Below the pieces are notes generated by a model. That model was not told the DNA's origin. It ran no database searches and saw nothing but the letters and a program-made list of their open reading frames with translations. Shown piece by piece: positions 44,704 through 53,328 of a stretch of 64,000 nt of DNA. The DNA is from Butyrivibrio sp. XPD2006. GTDB taxonomy: Bacteria > Bacillota > Clostridia > Lachnospirales > Lachnospiraceae. Made by a program: the position numbers and the translations under genes. Location: NCBI RefSeq assembly GCF_000420865.1, contig NZ_ATVT01000008.1, forward strand, positions 1 to 64,000, written 5' to 3'. Each line of letters opens with the position of its first letter. Within the stretch, counting starts at the first letter, position 1.

Positions 44704-46080
44704 ATGGAATTATACGTAACAGAAATATCGAAATATGTTATAGATATTTTTATGCTTGTTTACGTCATTGAAGCCTTTCTGGTTTACAGATACAAGACGG
44801 AAAAGAAGAGAAAAGGTCTATACATCAGACAGATAATCTGTATGTTTGCCATGCAGATTTCATGTTTTATCCAGATAATAGCCAGAACAGGCAAGCCGGT
44901 CTATCTGTTTTTCTTTGCATTTCAGATCATAATTTTTGCCTCGGTACTGATGCTTTTTTATGTCATTTATCCCGAAGGTAACAGACTTCTTATCAACAAC
45001 ACCTGTCTGCTGCTTATGATCGGAATGATCATTTTGACAAGGCTGTCTTACGACAAGGCGGTCAAGCAGTTCTTTATTGTCACTGCATCCTTTATAATCG
45101 GATTCTTTATCCCGGAGGTGATCCTGAGATTTGATTATCTCAAAAAGCTTACCTGGATTTATGCGGGAGCTGGAATAGTAGCTATAGGAGCAGTACTTCT
45201 CTATGGTGCTGTGACCAATGGTTCCAAGATTTCTTTTACCCTTGCAGGTATAACATTTCAGCCTTCGGAAGCGGTTAAGGTGTTGTTTCTGTTCTTTATG
45301 GCAGGAGCACTTTTAGAAGCTGAGAGTCTTTGGCAGCTTCTGCTTGCTTCAATTGTTGCTGCAGGACATGTGATCATACTTGTGCTTTCAAAGGATCTTG
45401 GAAGTGCACTGATATTCTTTGTTGTTTATCTTGCGCTCATTTACATTTCAACTGAGAACATAGGCTATCTTGCCATAGGACTTGGATTTGGTGCAGTAGC
45501 AAGCATGGTGGCATACAAGCTCTTTTCCCATATAAGACTGAGAGTCCATGCATGGCTTGATCCCTTCGGAGATATTGAGACTTCCGGATATCAGCTCTCA
45601 CAGTCTTTGTTTGGAATAAGCTCAGGCGGATGGTTCGGCCTTGGACTCTATGGAGGGTCGCCGAGATCAATACCTTATGTTGAACAGGACTTCATTTTCT
45701 CTGCAATTGCTGAGGAAATGGGGGTAATCTATGCTATTTTAATGGCGCTTGTATGTGTAAGCACATTTTGCATGCTGATGTATGAAGGTTACTTTATCAG
45801 GGACAAATACTATCGCATGATCATCTGTGGAATAGGTGTTGCGTACATATTTCAGACATTTCTTACTATCGGCGGAGGTGCCAAGTTTATTCCTCTGACC
45901 GGTGTTACACTTCCTCTTGTCAGTTATGGCGGAACCTCGGTGCTTGTTACCATTGTTATGATAATGATAGCTGAAGGCGTCTGTATGATCAGAACCGATG
46001 AGAGATATGAAGCTATGGAGCGAAGAAAGCGTAAATTGCAGCAGGAAAGAAGACTAAATGGAAGCAGAACAGAAGATTAA
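44704..46080 (+). CDS. FtsW/RodA/SpoVE-family peptidoglycan polymerase
   Basis: A 458-residue SEDS-family glycosyltransferase with about ten to twelve membrane segments. Conserved blocks: ITFQPSEAVKVLFLFFMA, LSKDLGSALIFFVVYLALIYIS, GYQLSQSLFGISSGGWFGLGLYGG and IPLTGVTLPLVSYGGTSVL. It polymerises lipid II together with a class B PBP, and the next gene is one. Whether it acts in division or elongation is not decided by sequence. It follows the U32 gene by 6 bases. Confidence 0.9.
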   Translation: MELYVTEISKYVIDIFMLVYVIEAFLVYRYKTEKKRKGLYIRQIICMFAMQISCFIQIIARTGKPVYLFFFAFQIIIFASVLMLFYVIYPEGNRLLINNTCLLLMIGMIILTRLSYDKAVKQFFIVTASFIIGFFIPEVILRFDYLKKLTWIYAGAGIVAIGAVLLYGAVTNGSKISFTLAGITFQPSEAVKVLFLFFMAGALLEAESLWQLLLASIVAAGHVIILVLSKDLGSALIFFVVYLALIYISTENIGYLAIGLGFGAVASMVAYKLFSHIRLRVHAWLDPFGDIETSGYQLSQSLFGISSGGWFGLGLYGGSPRSIPYVEQDFIFSAIAEEMGVIYAILMALVCVSTFCMLMYEGYFIRDKYYRMIICGIGVAYIFQTFLTIGGGAKFIPLTGVTLPLVSYGGTSVLVTIVMIMIAEGVCMIRTDERYEAMERRKRKLQQERRLNGSRTED

Positions 46081-47500
46081 GAAAAAAAGAATACGCTCAT
46101 ATCCCATATTGGTCATTACTGCATTCTATGCTCTGATTTTCTGCGTTATGCTGGGATATATAGGCTATTACTCATATTCGAACAGACAGGTGCTGATGAA
46201 TAACAGCTATAACACAAGACAGCAGATACTCCTTGACCAGAACCTTAGAGGTCAGATCGTATCAAGAAACGGAGATGTACTTGCATACTCCGAGGTCGAT
46301 GCAAACGGCAAAGATGCAAGAGTATATCCGTATGGCAAAGAGTTTGCTCATGTTGTAGGATACTCAACCAACGGAAAGGCAGGAATAGAGGCGCTGGCTA
46401 ACTATTACCTGATAAATACCAGCATTGATCTGGCTGATAAGGTGGCTCTTGATACACAGGGAAGTAAATATCCCGGTGATACCTGCATCACTACGCTTGA
46501 TGTCAACCTGCAGGAAGTTGCTTATAACGCCCTTTCTGCCAGAAAAGGAGCCGTAGTCGTATCGAATCCCAAGACGGGAGAAATTCTGGCAATGGTGTCC
46601 AAACCTGACTTTGATCCCAATACGATAAAGAATGATTGGGAGAGCCTTCTGGCTGACAAATCGACTGATGCCAAGCTTCTTAACAGAGCGACTCAGGGAA
46701 TGTACCCACCGGGATCTACATTCAAGATCATTACCACACTGGCATATCTGAAGGAACATCCTCAGGATTATACAAACTATAAGTTTAGCTGCAATGGAAG
46801 ATTTTCTACGGATGGAGAGAGCATTTCATGCTTCCACGGTGAGACTCACGGCAGTGTCGATCTTACGAAATCTTTTGCGGAATCATGTAATTCATCTTTT
46901 GCAAATATCGGCGTACATCTGGACAGAAAGGTCTTTTCAGAGACAATTAACCAGCTCTTGTTTAACCAGGAACTTCCGATGGAGGTTCTCTATGCTAAGA
47001 GCAAAGCATCTATAGATGCTAATACCAGCGTGGGTGATGTAATGCAGCTGTCCATCGGACAAGGGGCAACTTCAGTTTCGCCTATGCATATGAATATGAT
47101 AACCTGTGCGATTGCCAACGAGGGAGTTCTGATGAAGCCCTATATGGTGGATAGTATTAAAAGTGTAGATGGCAAGACTGTTAAGGAATATGAGCCGTCT
47201 GCTTATAAGAGACTTATGACAGCGGTTCAGGCTGATACGTTAAAAGGTATGATGAAAGAGGTTGTTGAAACCGGAACAGCAAGCAAATTAAAAGGCCTTT
47301 CCTACACGGCGGCAGGAAAGACCGGTTCTGCTGAATTTACCAATACTACAACCGATTCTCATGCGTGGTTTACAGGATTTGCACCGGCTGACGATCCGGA
47401 GATCTGCGTTACCATCATAGTTGAAAACGCAGGTAGCGGAGGAAGCTTCGCAGTGCCGATTGCAAAGAGAATCTTTGATGCGTATTTCGGTGTTGAGTGA
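46058..47500 (+). CDS. class B penicillin-binding protein (transpeptidase)
   Basis: A 480-residue membrane-anchored transpeptidase. One N-terminal membrane segment (about 15-37), a dimerisation region with RGQIVSRNGDVLAYS, and the catalytic domain with SxxK in PGSTFKIITT (about 220), SxN in ESCNSSFANIG (about 276) and KTG in AGKTGSAEFT (about 421). It cross-links peptidoglycan with the SEDS partner encoded just upstream, whose gene it overlaps by 23 bases. It resembles PbpA/PBP2-type proteins. Confidence 0.92.
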   Translation: MEAEQKIKKKRIRSYPILVITAFYALIFCVMLGYIGYYSYSNRQVLMNNSYNTRQQILLDQNLRGQIVSRNGDVLAYSEVDANGKDARVYPYGKEFAHVVGYSTNGKAGIEALANYYLINTSIDLADKVALDTQGSKYPGDTCITTLDVNLQEVAYNALSARKGAVVVSNPKTGEILAMVSKPDFDPNTIKNDWESLLADKSTDAKLLNRATQGMYPPGSTFKIITTLAYLKEHPQDYTNYKFSCNGRFSTDGESISCFHGETHGSVDLTKSFAESCNSSFANIGVHLDRKVFSETINQLLFNQELPMEVLYAKSKASIDANTSVGDVMQLSIGQGATSVSPMHMNMITCAIANEGVLMKPYMVDSIKSVDGKTVKEYEPSAYKRLMTAVQADTLKGMMKEVVETGTASKLKGLSYTAAGKTGSAEFTNTTTDSHAWFTGFAPADDPEICVTIIVENAGSGGSFAVPIAKRIFDAYFGVE

Positions 47501-47505
47501 CCTGA

Positions 47506-48567
47506 TCAGAAAACAGATACTATAGACAACTGTTTGCTGGTAGAAAGGTCTATAAGTGAATTGTCGTTCATTTTGATGAGAGGGCGTGAGAGCGCCTTCT
47601 CATTTATTAATATGACTTCGCCTATCTGACCGTTGTTTAGCTGTACGTTAAAGCCAAGCTGTGAGTTGGCAATGTGAGACAGGATTGCTTTGATTGCAGC
47701 GAAATCGTATTTAACAAAGCCTTCGTTTTCATAATTGGCTATGATCTGGAAGGGGTTGAGCTTCTGACGATAGGATCTGGGAGAAGTCATGGCCTCATAG
47801 GTATCGATTATGGCTATATATTTGGCAAAGCGATCAATCTCATTAGCCTCAAGTGCCTTGGGGTAACCAGATCCGTCGCATCTCTCGTGGTGCTGGAGTG
47901 TTGCATTTAAAATATGCTCATCAAATGAGCCATAGCTCTTTAAAAAATCGTAGCCTATGGTCGTATGTCGCATGACAAGTCTGTATTCTTCTGAAGTTAA
48001 TCGCTCAGGCTTCCAGAGTATCTGATAAGGAATACTCAGCTTGCCGATATCATAAACAAAAGCGCAGTTAATAAGCAGATTGATGTCATCGTTGGACAGA
48101 CCAAGCCATGTACCGAACACTCCGGCTATGAGGGCAGAGTTCAGACAGTGAGCATGGGTCATGTCGTCTTCGCCCGGAAGCATGTTGTACAGGTAGTCAA
48201 GGAGAAGTTCTCCGCTCTTGGCGCAGACTATGATGTTGCGGTAAACCTCCATTAGCTGGTTAAGGTTGATGGGGGTTCTGTTTGTGACCGCACTGACTAC
48301 CAGATTCTTGTATACAGGGAAATAAATCTTATATGTGGATTCGAAGGCCTTAAAACCTTCGCTGAGACGAACTTTCTCGAAATGTGTGGTTGCAAAGTCC
48401 ACATCTTCCTTGACGGGGACAACCATGATGGATTGTCTTGCAAGTTTTTCGATGATTGTATCATTTATTTTTGTGTTTTTGGTGACAATGATCTCGTTCT
48501 TGTAATTTAGGACATCCTCAGCTACAACCATACCGGGTTTTAGCTCCATCCTCGCAACAGACTTCAT
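47506..48567 (-). CDS. HD-GYP-like protein with altered HD motif
   Basis: A 353-residue protein. The N-terminal about 120 residues resemble domains preceding HD-GYP in Clostridia. The HD-GYP domain keeps H201, the HHERCDGSGYP block (H226, H227, GYP 234-236) and D255, but the metal-binding HD pair reads Y172-D173 (VYDIGK instead of HDIGK). Active HD-GYP proteins hydrolyse cyclic di-GMP; loss of this His suggests reduced activity or a receptor role. The ATG at 48567 follows GGAGGAG by 4 bases. The frame to 48618 has no added support. It converges on the PBP gene with a 5-base gap. Confidence 0.85.
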   Translation of the reverse strand: MKSVARMELKPGMVVAEDVLNYKNEIIVTKNTKINDTIIEKLARQSIMVVPVKEDVDFATTHFEKVRLSEGFKAFESTYKIYFPVYKNLVVSAVTNRTPINLNQLMEVYRNIIVCAKSGELLLDYLYNMLPGEDDMTHAHCLNSALIAGVFGTWLGLSNDDINLLINCAFVYDIGKLSIPYQILWKPERLTSEEYRLVMRHTTIGYDFLKSYGSFDEHILNATLQHHERCDGSGYPKALEANEIDRFAKYIAIIDTYEAMTSPRSYRQKLNPFQIIANYENEGFVKYDFAAIKAILSHIANSQLGFNVQLNNGQIGEVILINEKALSRPLIKMNDNSLIDLSTSKQLSIVSVF

Positions 48568-48668
48568 ATAACTCCTCCGATAAATGAAGTGTAAACAGAA
48601 TTTAAAAATCGAAATCAATATGATAATATAAGTATATCTGTTTATAAGACGACATTCAATTTGTTTTT

Positions 48669-49043
48669 ATGCAGAGTAACGATATTTGGGAGATGTTTTG
48701 GGGTATGAGGAAAAGAGGCTTTTGCCGATTTTATAAGAATCTCTACTGGGGAGATTCTGTCAAGAAGCATTCGCAGGTGAAGTGGAAACTATATCACGGT
48801 AGCGGACAGTTCACCATCTATATTGTCAAAAGAGCTGAATCTGACGGTGATCAGCTGGACATAATCCACTGTGCATTCCTACAACAACCATATTACCGAA
48901 GTAATCCTGCATATATATATGGAATAGCGGGCAGCCATGACGAGGCGCTGGATATTGTTCTTAAGATAACACAAGAAGCCTTGGAAGCCGGCTATGAGGG
49001 AAGATTGTTAGATTACCTCGACAGTCTCGATAAAAATAATTGA
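48669..49043 (+). CDS. small protein of unknown function
   Basis: A 124-residue, probably cytoplasmic protein without a family I recognise. It has an aromatic-rich N-terminal part (NLYWGDSVKKHSQVKWKLYHGSGQFTIYIVKR) suggesting a small beta domain and a helical C-terminal part (GSHDEALDIVLKITQEALEAGYEGRLLDYL). The start is uncertain: ATG 48669 has no clear ribosome binding site, and in-frame ATGs occur at 48693 and 48705. Divergent from the HD-GYP gene and 16 bases ahead of the DUF2953 gene. Confidence 0.65.
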   Translation: MQSNDIWEMFWGMRKRGFCRFYKNLYWGDSVKKHSQVKWKLYHGSGQFTIYIVKRAESDGDQLDIIHCAFLQQPYYRSNPAYIYGIAGSHDEALDIVLKITQEALEAGYEGRLLDYLDSLDKNN

Positions 49044-49059
49044 TCAACCGGAGTGTTTT

Positions 49060-50013
49060 ATGTTGCTTACTGGAGTTCTGACGGTTTTAAAAATAATAGG
49101 TATTGTTCTGCTTGTGATACTTGCAGTGATTCTTTTGCTGTTGCTGCTGGTTTTGTTTGTACCGATTTTCTATCGGATTGACGCTAATGTGCCTGAGACA
49201 GAGCTGGACAACGGATTCGATATGGAGAAGGTCTTTGCTAAAATATCTTTTTCCTGGCTGTTGTTTGTGATAAGAGGAGGGCTTGAATTTCCCAAGAATA
49301 AAGAGTTTACTCTTAAGATTTTCGGGATAAAGGTTCTTCCGAAGAAGGAGAAGCCTCAAAAGGAAGAGAAGGACAAAGGCAAGGAAGAGGCTAAGGACAA
49401 AAAAGAGGATAATCAGGCAGAAGATAATCTGACAGAGGATAAGACATCTGAGGAAAAGACAGAAGAATCGACAGAAGAAAAGCCTGAAGATGAAGAATCG
49501 GCAGATGATTCAGATGAGGAATCCGAAGAAGAACTTAAGACATTTTTAGATGTTTTATGGAATATTATAGATAAGGTTGACAATATTCTGAAAACACCAA
49601 TAAATGTGTTTGAAAAAATCCAATATACAATATCTAGAGTTTGTGATAAGATAGATATGATCAAAAGCACACTTGAAAACGATATTTTCAAGAGGGCATT
49701 TGCACTGGTCAAGAAGAAACTGATCAAGGTAATAAGGATGATCCTTCCCGATAAATGTGACATAAAATTGTTACTTGGAACCGGAGATCCTGCACTTACC
49801 GCAGAGATTATGGGTGGATACGGAGCACTTTATCCATATCTCTACCGAAAGCTTAAATTCGAACCTGATTTTGAACGCAAGGTTGTTATGACAGATGCTC
49901 ACATAAAAGGGCATATCACAATATTTACGATTGTCTACAGCGCCGCTGTTTGCTACTTCAACAAGGACGTTAAAAAGACAATCAGAAGATTTAAGAAGAT
50001 AATCAATTCATAA
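49060..50013 (+). CDS. ytfI: DUF2953 protein (YtfI-like)
   Basis: A 317-residue protein. One strong N-terminal membrane segment (about 8-36, ending LLLLVLFVPIFY), a DUF2953-like beta part, a long Glu/Lys/Asp-rich insert (about 105-160) and a C-terminal domain (CDIKLLLGTGDPALTAEIMGGYGALYP, typical of DUF2953). In Bacillus ytfI sits with ytfJ, as here. The acidic insert is longer than in most relatives. Confidence 0.82.
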   Translation: MLLTGVLTVLKIIGIVLLVILAVILLLLLLVLFVPIFYRIDANVPETELDNGFDMEKVFAKISFSWLLFVIRGGLEFPKNKEFTLKIFGIKVLPKKEKPQKEEKDKGKEEAKDKKEDNQAEDNLTEDKTSEEKTEESTEEKPEDEESADDSDEESEEELKTFLDVLWNIIDKVDNILKTPINVFEKIQYTISRVCDKIDMIKSTLENDIFKRAFALVKKKLIKVIRMILPDKCDIKLLLGTGDPALTAEIMGGYGALYPYLYRKLKFEPDFERKVVMTDAHIKGHITIFTIVYSAAVCYFNKDVKKTIRRFKKIINS

Positions 50014-50035
50014 TCGATATATTTTGGAGGGGACA

Positions 50036-50434
50036 ATGGCAGATAATAATTTTGGCGGAGTTGTAGAATCATTACTCAGCGGAATGAACTCAGTTATGAG
50101 CACTAAGACAGTAATCGGCGAGGCAACCAAGGTGGGGGATACTATCATTCTTCCTCTTGTAGATGTTTCATTTGGGGTTGGGGCAGGCTCAACTTTAGCC
50201 GATAAAAAGAATGGAGGATGCGGCGGATTTGGTGCCAAGATGTCACCGAGCGCTGTTCTCGTTATAAAGAACGGTTCAACCAAGCTTGTTAATATCAAGA
50301 ATCAGGATGCTGTTACCAAGGTTCTTGATCTTGTACCCGATATCATGAACCGTTTCACAGCTAAAAACGAAGGAATCATGGATGATGAAGATGCAGTAAA
50401 CATTGCTTTTCCTGAGGAAAAAGAGGAGAAGTAA
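50036..50434 (+). CDS. ytfJ: GerW-family sporulation protein YtfJ
   Basis: A 132-residue protein of the GerW/YtfJ family. Conserved blocks: SLLSGMNSVMSTKTVIGEA, DTIILPLVDVSFGVGAG and GCGGFGAKMSPSAVLVIKNG. In Bacillus it is needed for normal germination, but the family also occurs in non-sporulating Firmicutes. GGAGGGG precedes the ATG at 50036. The frame to 50024 is less likely. 22 bases after the DUF2953 gene. Confidence 0.92.
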   Translation: MADNNFGGVVESLLSGMNSVMSTKTVIGEATKVGDTIILPLVDVSFGVGAGSTLADKKNGGCGGFGAKMSPSAVLVIKNGSTKLVNIKNQDAVTKVLDLVPDIMNRFTAKNEGIMDDEDAVNIAFPEEKEEK

Positions 50435-50461
50435 TACGTCCACAAGGTAGGGGGATTCCTT

Positions 50462-50992
50462 ATGGAAGAAAAGAGAAATATTGAAGAAATAATTTTAAAC
50501 GGGACACAGGATGAGCTTTCAGAGCTGCGCCTTTGGCTTTTCAAGGAAAGCGTTCGTTTGGAGAATCAGGAGAGTGCTCTTGCCGAAAAATATGAGGGCC
50601 TCTATCGTGATGAGATGGACTTCAAGGAAAGAATGGACAAAGCTGAGAGAAAGCTTGAGAACGCCACCAAGAAGCTCAACAATGATAAGGCTCTGTTTGA
50701 GCAGAGACTCAGGATTCTGAACAACGGATTTGATCAGCTCAATTCTGACAAGAAGAAACTTGAGGGCGAGTTTATCAGACTTGAGAGAGAAAAGTCATAT
50801 CAGAGAGAGGATGAGTTTGACGCTATAGATATGCTCTTTAGAGGTGTAAACAGTCCGCTTACTCTCAAAAAGAGATACAAGGATCTGATGAAGATGTTCC
50901 ATCCTGACAATGTCAGCGGAGATTCCTATATGGTACAGCTTATCAGTGAAGAATACAGGGCTCGCTGCAGTCATTATGACATGTCAATGTGA
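50462..50992 (+). CDS. coiled-coil protein with J-domain-like C-terminus
   Basis: A 176-residue protein. Residues about 15-115 are a heptad-rich coiled coil (ERKLENATKKLNNDKALFEQR). The C-terminus (about 120-176) reads LKKRYKDLMKMFHPDN followed by a helix VQLISEEYRA, matching helix II, the HPD loop (about 146-148) and helix III of J-domains. It could recruit DnaK to a partner bound by the coiled coil. No classical dnaJ gene is adjacent. It follows ytfJ by 27 bases. Confidence 0.75.
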   Translation: MEEKRNIEEIILNGTQDELSELRLWLFKESVRLENQESALAEKYEGLYRDEMDFKERMDKAERKLENATKKLNNDKALFEQRLRILNNGFDQLNSDKKKLEGEFIRLEREKSYQREDEFDAIDMLFRGVNSPLTLKKRYKDLMKMFHPDNVSGDSYMVQLISEEYRARCSHYDMSM

Positions 50993-51041
50993 TACATAAA
51001 TATGTTTTGACAGTGAAATTTTAATATGATATTATTACCAA

Positions 51042-51088
51042 GTCATTGCAGAGTCTATGCAATGACTTGTGTGTTTAGTGGGGACTAA
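51042..51088 (+). other. tandem hairpins upstream of recA
   Basis: AGTCATTGCA/TGCAATGACT is followed at once by GTTTAG-TGGGGA-CTAAAC (near 51071-51088). The second loop resembles loop A of the elements at 16321 and 16901. No T run is present. It lies upstream of the recA promoter. Confidence 0.45.
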
Positions 51089-51147
51089 ACGTCTGGCGTA
51101 TCTGCCGGAATTTTCATTTTATGTATTATTTTTATTAACAAAACTTA

Positions 51148-51176
51148 TTGACACAATCGAACATCTGTTTTATATT
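51148..51176 (+). promoter_or_regulatory. recA promoter
   Basis: Consensus TTGACA (51148-51153), 17-base spacer, TATATT (51171-51176). An SOS box fills most of the spacer. Confidence 0.85.
51158..51171. promoter_or_regulatory. SOS box 1 of recA
   Basis: CGAACATCTGTTTT lies between -35 and -10 and matches CGAACRNRYGTTYC at 12 of 14 positions. Its last T is the first base of the -10. Confidence 0.7.
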
Positions 51177-51189
51177 TATATTATCAAGA

Positions 51190-51203
51190 CGAACGGATGT
51201 TCT
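51190..51203. promoter_or_regulatory. SOS box 2 of recA
   Basis: CGAACGGATGTTCT matches the Gram-positive SOS consensus at 13 of 14 positions and lies just after the predicted transcription start, before the ribosome binding site. Confidence 0.8.
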
Positions 51204-51216
51204 AAAAGGAGGAAGT

Positions 51217-52293
51217 ATGGAAAGAGAAGAAAAACAAAAAGCATTGGAAGCAGCCCTTGGTCAGATTGAGAAGCAGTTCGGAAAAGGCGCTGTTATGAAG
51301 CTGGGTGATTCCTCAGATACAATGAACATTGAGACTATCCCGACAGGATCTCTGAGCCTTGATATTGCACTTGGATTGGGCGGAATCCCTAAGGGAAGAA
51401 TCGTTGAGATCTATGGACCCGAGTCCAGTGGTAAGACAACAGTTACACTTCACATGATCGCTGAAGTTCAGAAGAGGGGCGGTATTGCCGGATTTATTGA
51501 TGCCGAGCATGCTCTTGACCCTGTATATGCCAAGAATATTGGTGTAGATATTGATAATCTGTATATTTCACAGCCTGATTCAGGTGAGCAGGCTCTTGAG
51601 ATCACAGAGACTATGGTAAGATCCGGTGCCATTGACATCGTAGTAGTTGACTCAGTTGCAGCTCTTGTTCCCAAGGCTGAGATTGATGGAGATATGGGTG
51701 ATTCCCATGTGGGTCTTCAGGCAAGACTTATGTCTCAGGCTCTCCGTAAGCTTACAGCTGTTATCAGCAAATCAAACTGCACAGTAGTATTCATCAACCA
51801 GCTTCGTGAGAAGGTTGGTGTAATGTTTGGTAATCCTGAGACAACAACCGGTGGTCGTGCACTTAAGTTCTACTCATCAGTTCGTATGGACGTTCGTCGT
51901 ATCGAAGCTATCAAGCAGAATGGTGAGAACATCGGTAACAGAACAAGAGTTAAGGTTGTTAAGAATAAGATTGCTCCTCCTTTCAAGGAGGCTGAATTCG
52001 ATATTATGTTCGGTAAGGGAATCTCAATGACCGGTGATGTTCTTGATCTTGCTGCAAACGCTGATATCGTGAACAAGTCAGGTGCTTGGTATCAGTACGA
52101 AGGTGAGAAGATCGGACAGGGCCGTGAGAACGCTAAGCTTTATCTTGAGAATAACCCTCAGGTACTTGCTGAGATCGATGCCAAGGTAAGAGCTCACTTC
52201 GGCCTTCCTGTAGAGGGTGCTGCAGCAGCCCCTAAGGCTGAGCCCGCAGAGAAGGAACCTGCCAAGAAAGGCAGAGCAGCTAAGGCTGAGTAA
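51217..52293 (+). CDS. recA: recombinase RecA
   Basis: A 358-residue strand-exchange ATPase and LexA coprotease. Walker A is GPESSGKTT, Walker B is [11 protein letters not shown], loop L1 is [18 protein letters not shown], loop L2 is [28 protein letters not shown], and the C-terminus is Ala/Lys/Glu-rich. AAAGGAGG lies just before the ATG at 51217. Upstream in-frame codons are in the promoter. No intein. Followed by recX. Confidence 0.98.
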   Translation: MEREEKQKALEAALGQIEKQFGKGAVMKLGDSSDTMNIETIPTGSLSLDIALGLGGIPKGRIVEIYGPESSGKTTVTLHMIAEVQKRGGIAGFIDAEHALDPVYAKNIGVDIDNLYISQPDSGEQALEITETMVRSGAIDIVVVDSVAALVPKAEIDGDMGDSHVGLQARLMSQALRKLTAVISKSNCTVVFINQLREKVGVMFGNPETTTGGRALKFYSSVRMDVRRIEAIKQNGENIGNRTRVKVVKNKIAPPFKEAEFDIMFGKGISMTGDVLDLAANADIVNKSGAWYQYEGEKIGQGRENAKLYLENNPQVLAEIDAKVRAHFGLPVEGAAAAPKAEPAEKEPAKKGRAAKAE

Positions 52294-52318
52294 TATTAGA
52301 ATGATTTAAAAGACTTAA

Positions 52319-52356
52319 ATCCCCTGATGGCATCATAGCTATCGGGGGATAGTTTT
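52319..52356 (+). terminator. possible terminator between recA and recX
   Basis: ATCCCCTGAT (52319-52328) pairs with ATCGGGGGAT (52341-52350) with one G-T pair, followed by a short AGTTTT. The weak T run suggests partial termination, which would set recX expression below recA. Confidence 0.6.
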
Positions 52357-52387
52357 AAGAAGATTCACTGAAATTTGGAGCTTTAGT

Positions 52388-53002
52388 ATGGTTATCACTG
52401 AGATTAAAGAACTTGATAAGAAGCGAAGTAAGATCTATATAGACGGTGAGTTTGCATTTGTTCTGTATAAAAGAGAACTGAGAGACTATAGCATAAGAGA
52501 AGGTCAGGAACTCACTGAAACCAATTATCAGGATATTATTGATGTAGTCCTTCCTAAGCGCTGTAAGTTGCGTGCTATGAATCTTCTTCAGAAGAAGGAT
52601 TACACCGAGAAACAACTGCGGGACAAACTTTCAGAAGGGTTATATCCTGGTGACATAATTGATGACGCAATTCATTACGTCAAGGCTTATCATTATCTGG
52701 ATGATGAGCGTTATGCCAGAGATTATATAACTTATCATATGTCAATAAGATCCAGAAATCGTATTATTCAGGATCTTACAGGCAAAGGTATCAGCAAGGA
52801 TATCTTTATGCCTATAGTTGAAGAGCTGTATCTAGAAGAGGATGCTGATGTTGAACTGGAGCAGATTCGTAAACTCCTAGCTAAGAAGCATTATGACCCG
52901 GAGGAAACAGATTTTAAAGAAAAACAGAAGATAATGGCCTTTCTGATGAGAAGAGGCTTTCAGATGTCTGATATAAGAAGAGCAATGGATATAACTGATT
53001 AA
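52388..53002 (+). CDS. recX: regulatory protein RecX
   Basis: A 204-residue RecA modulator built of three-helix repeats. The start MVITEIKELDKKRSKIYIDGEFAFVLYKRELRDY and later YTEKQLRDKLSEGLYPGDIIDDAIHYVKAYHYLDDERYARDY are the classic RecX blocks. It limits RecA filaments. GGAG lies 9 bases before the ATG. Position behind recA supports the call. Confidence 0.93.
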   Translation: MVITEIKELDKKRSKIYIDGEFAFVLYKRELRDYSIREGQELTETNYQDIIDVVLPKRCKLRAMNLLQKKDYTEKQLRDKLSEGLYPGDIIDDAIHYVKAYHYLDDERYARDYITYHMSIRSRNRIIQDLTGKGISKDIFMPIVEELYLEEDADVELEQIRKLLAKKHYDPEETDFKEKQKIMAFLMRRGFQMSDIRRAMDITD

Positions 53003-53006
53003 AAGG

Positions 53007-53041
53007 AGAACTGATTCAAATTCTTGGATCAGTTCTTTTTA
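53007..53041 (+). terminator. terminator after recX
   Basis: AGAACTGAT (53007-53015) pairs with ATCAGTTCT (53028-53036), followed by a T run. Confidence 0.85.
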
Positions 53042-53106
53042 TTAAGCGAAATGATTTGTCATAATATTGATGTATGCTATTACGTACATACATCTTAGGA
53101 GAGTTG

Positions 53107-53228
53107 TATAATACTGGATTATGGAATAATAACGCATCTTGTAAGGAATATTGCACATAGGGGTTTGAGGTAAAAAGCATATTTAATATTGAGGACAGGT
53201 TTTTATATGAAAACTTGTCCTTTTTTAT
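53107..53228 (+). ncRNA. candidate small RNA unit (promoter to terminator, no ORF)
   Basis: In the 326-base gap after recX, a perfect TATAAT (53107-53112) is followed about 85 bases later by a terminator: AGGACAGGTTTT (53192-53203) with AAAACTTGTCCT (53210-53221), hexaloop TATATG and T run. No open frame of useful length lies between. No clear -35 was found. The rest of the gap is AT-rich and leads to the next gene's ribosome binding site. Confidence 0.4.
53192..53228 (+). terminator. terminator upstream of the glycan cluster
   Basis: A 12-base stem with one G-T pair and a six-base loop, followed by TTTTTT. It insulates the glycan cluster from recA-recX transcription and would end the candidate small RNA. 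Confidence 0.8.
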
Positions 53229-53328
53229 TCTGATAATTATAAAATTTTTATTAAATTATGCACTTTTACTTTCGTCCGGAATATGTTAGATTAACTTGAT
53301 GTATGCAATTTACAAGTGGAGATGAGGT

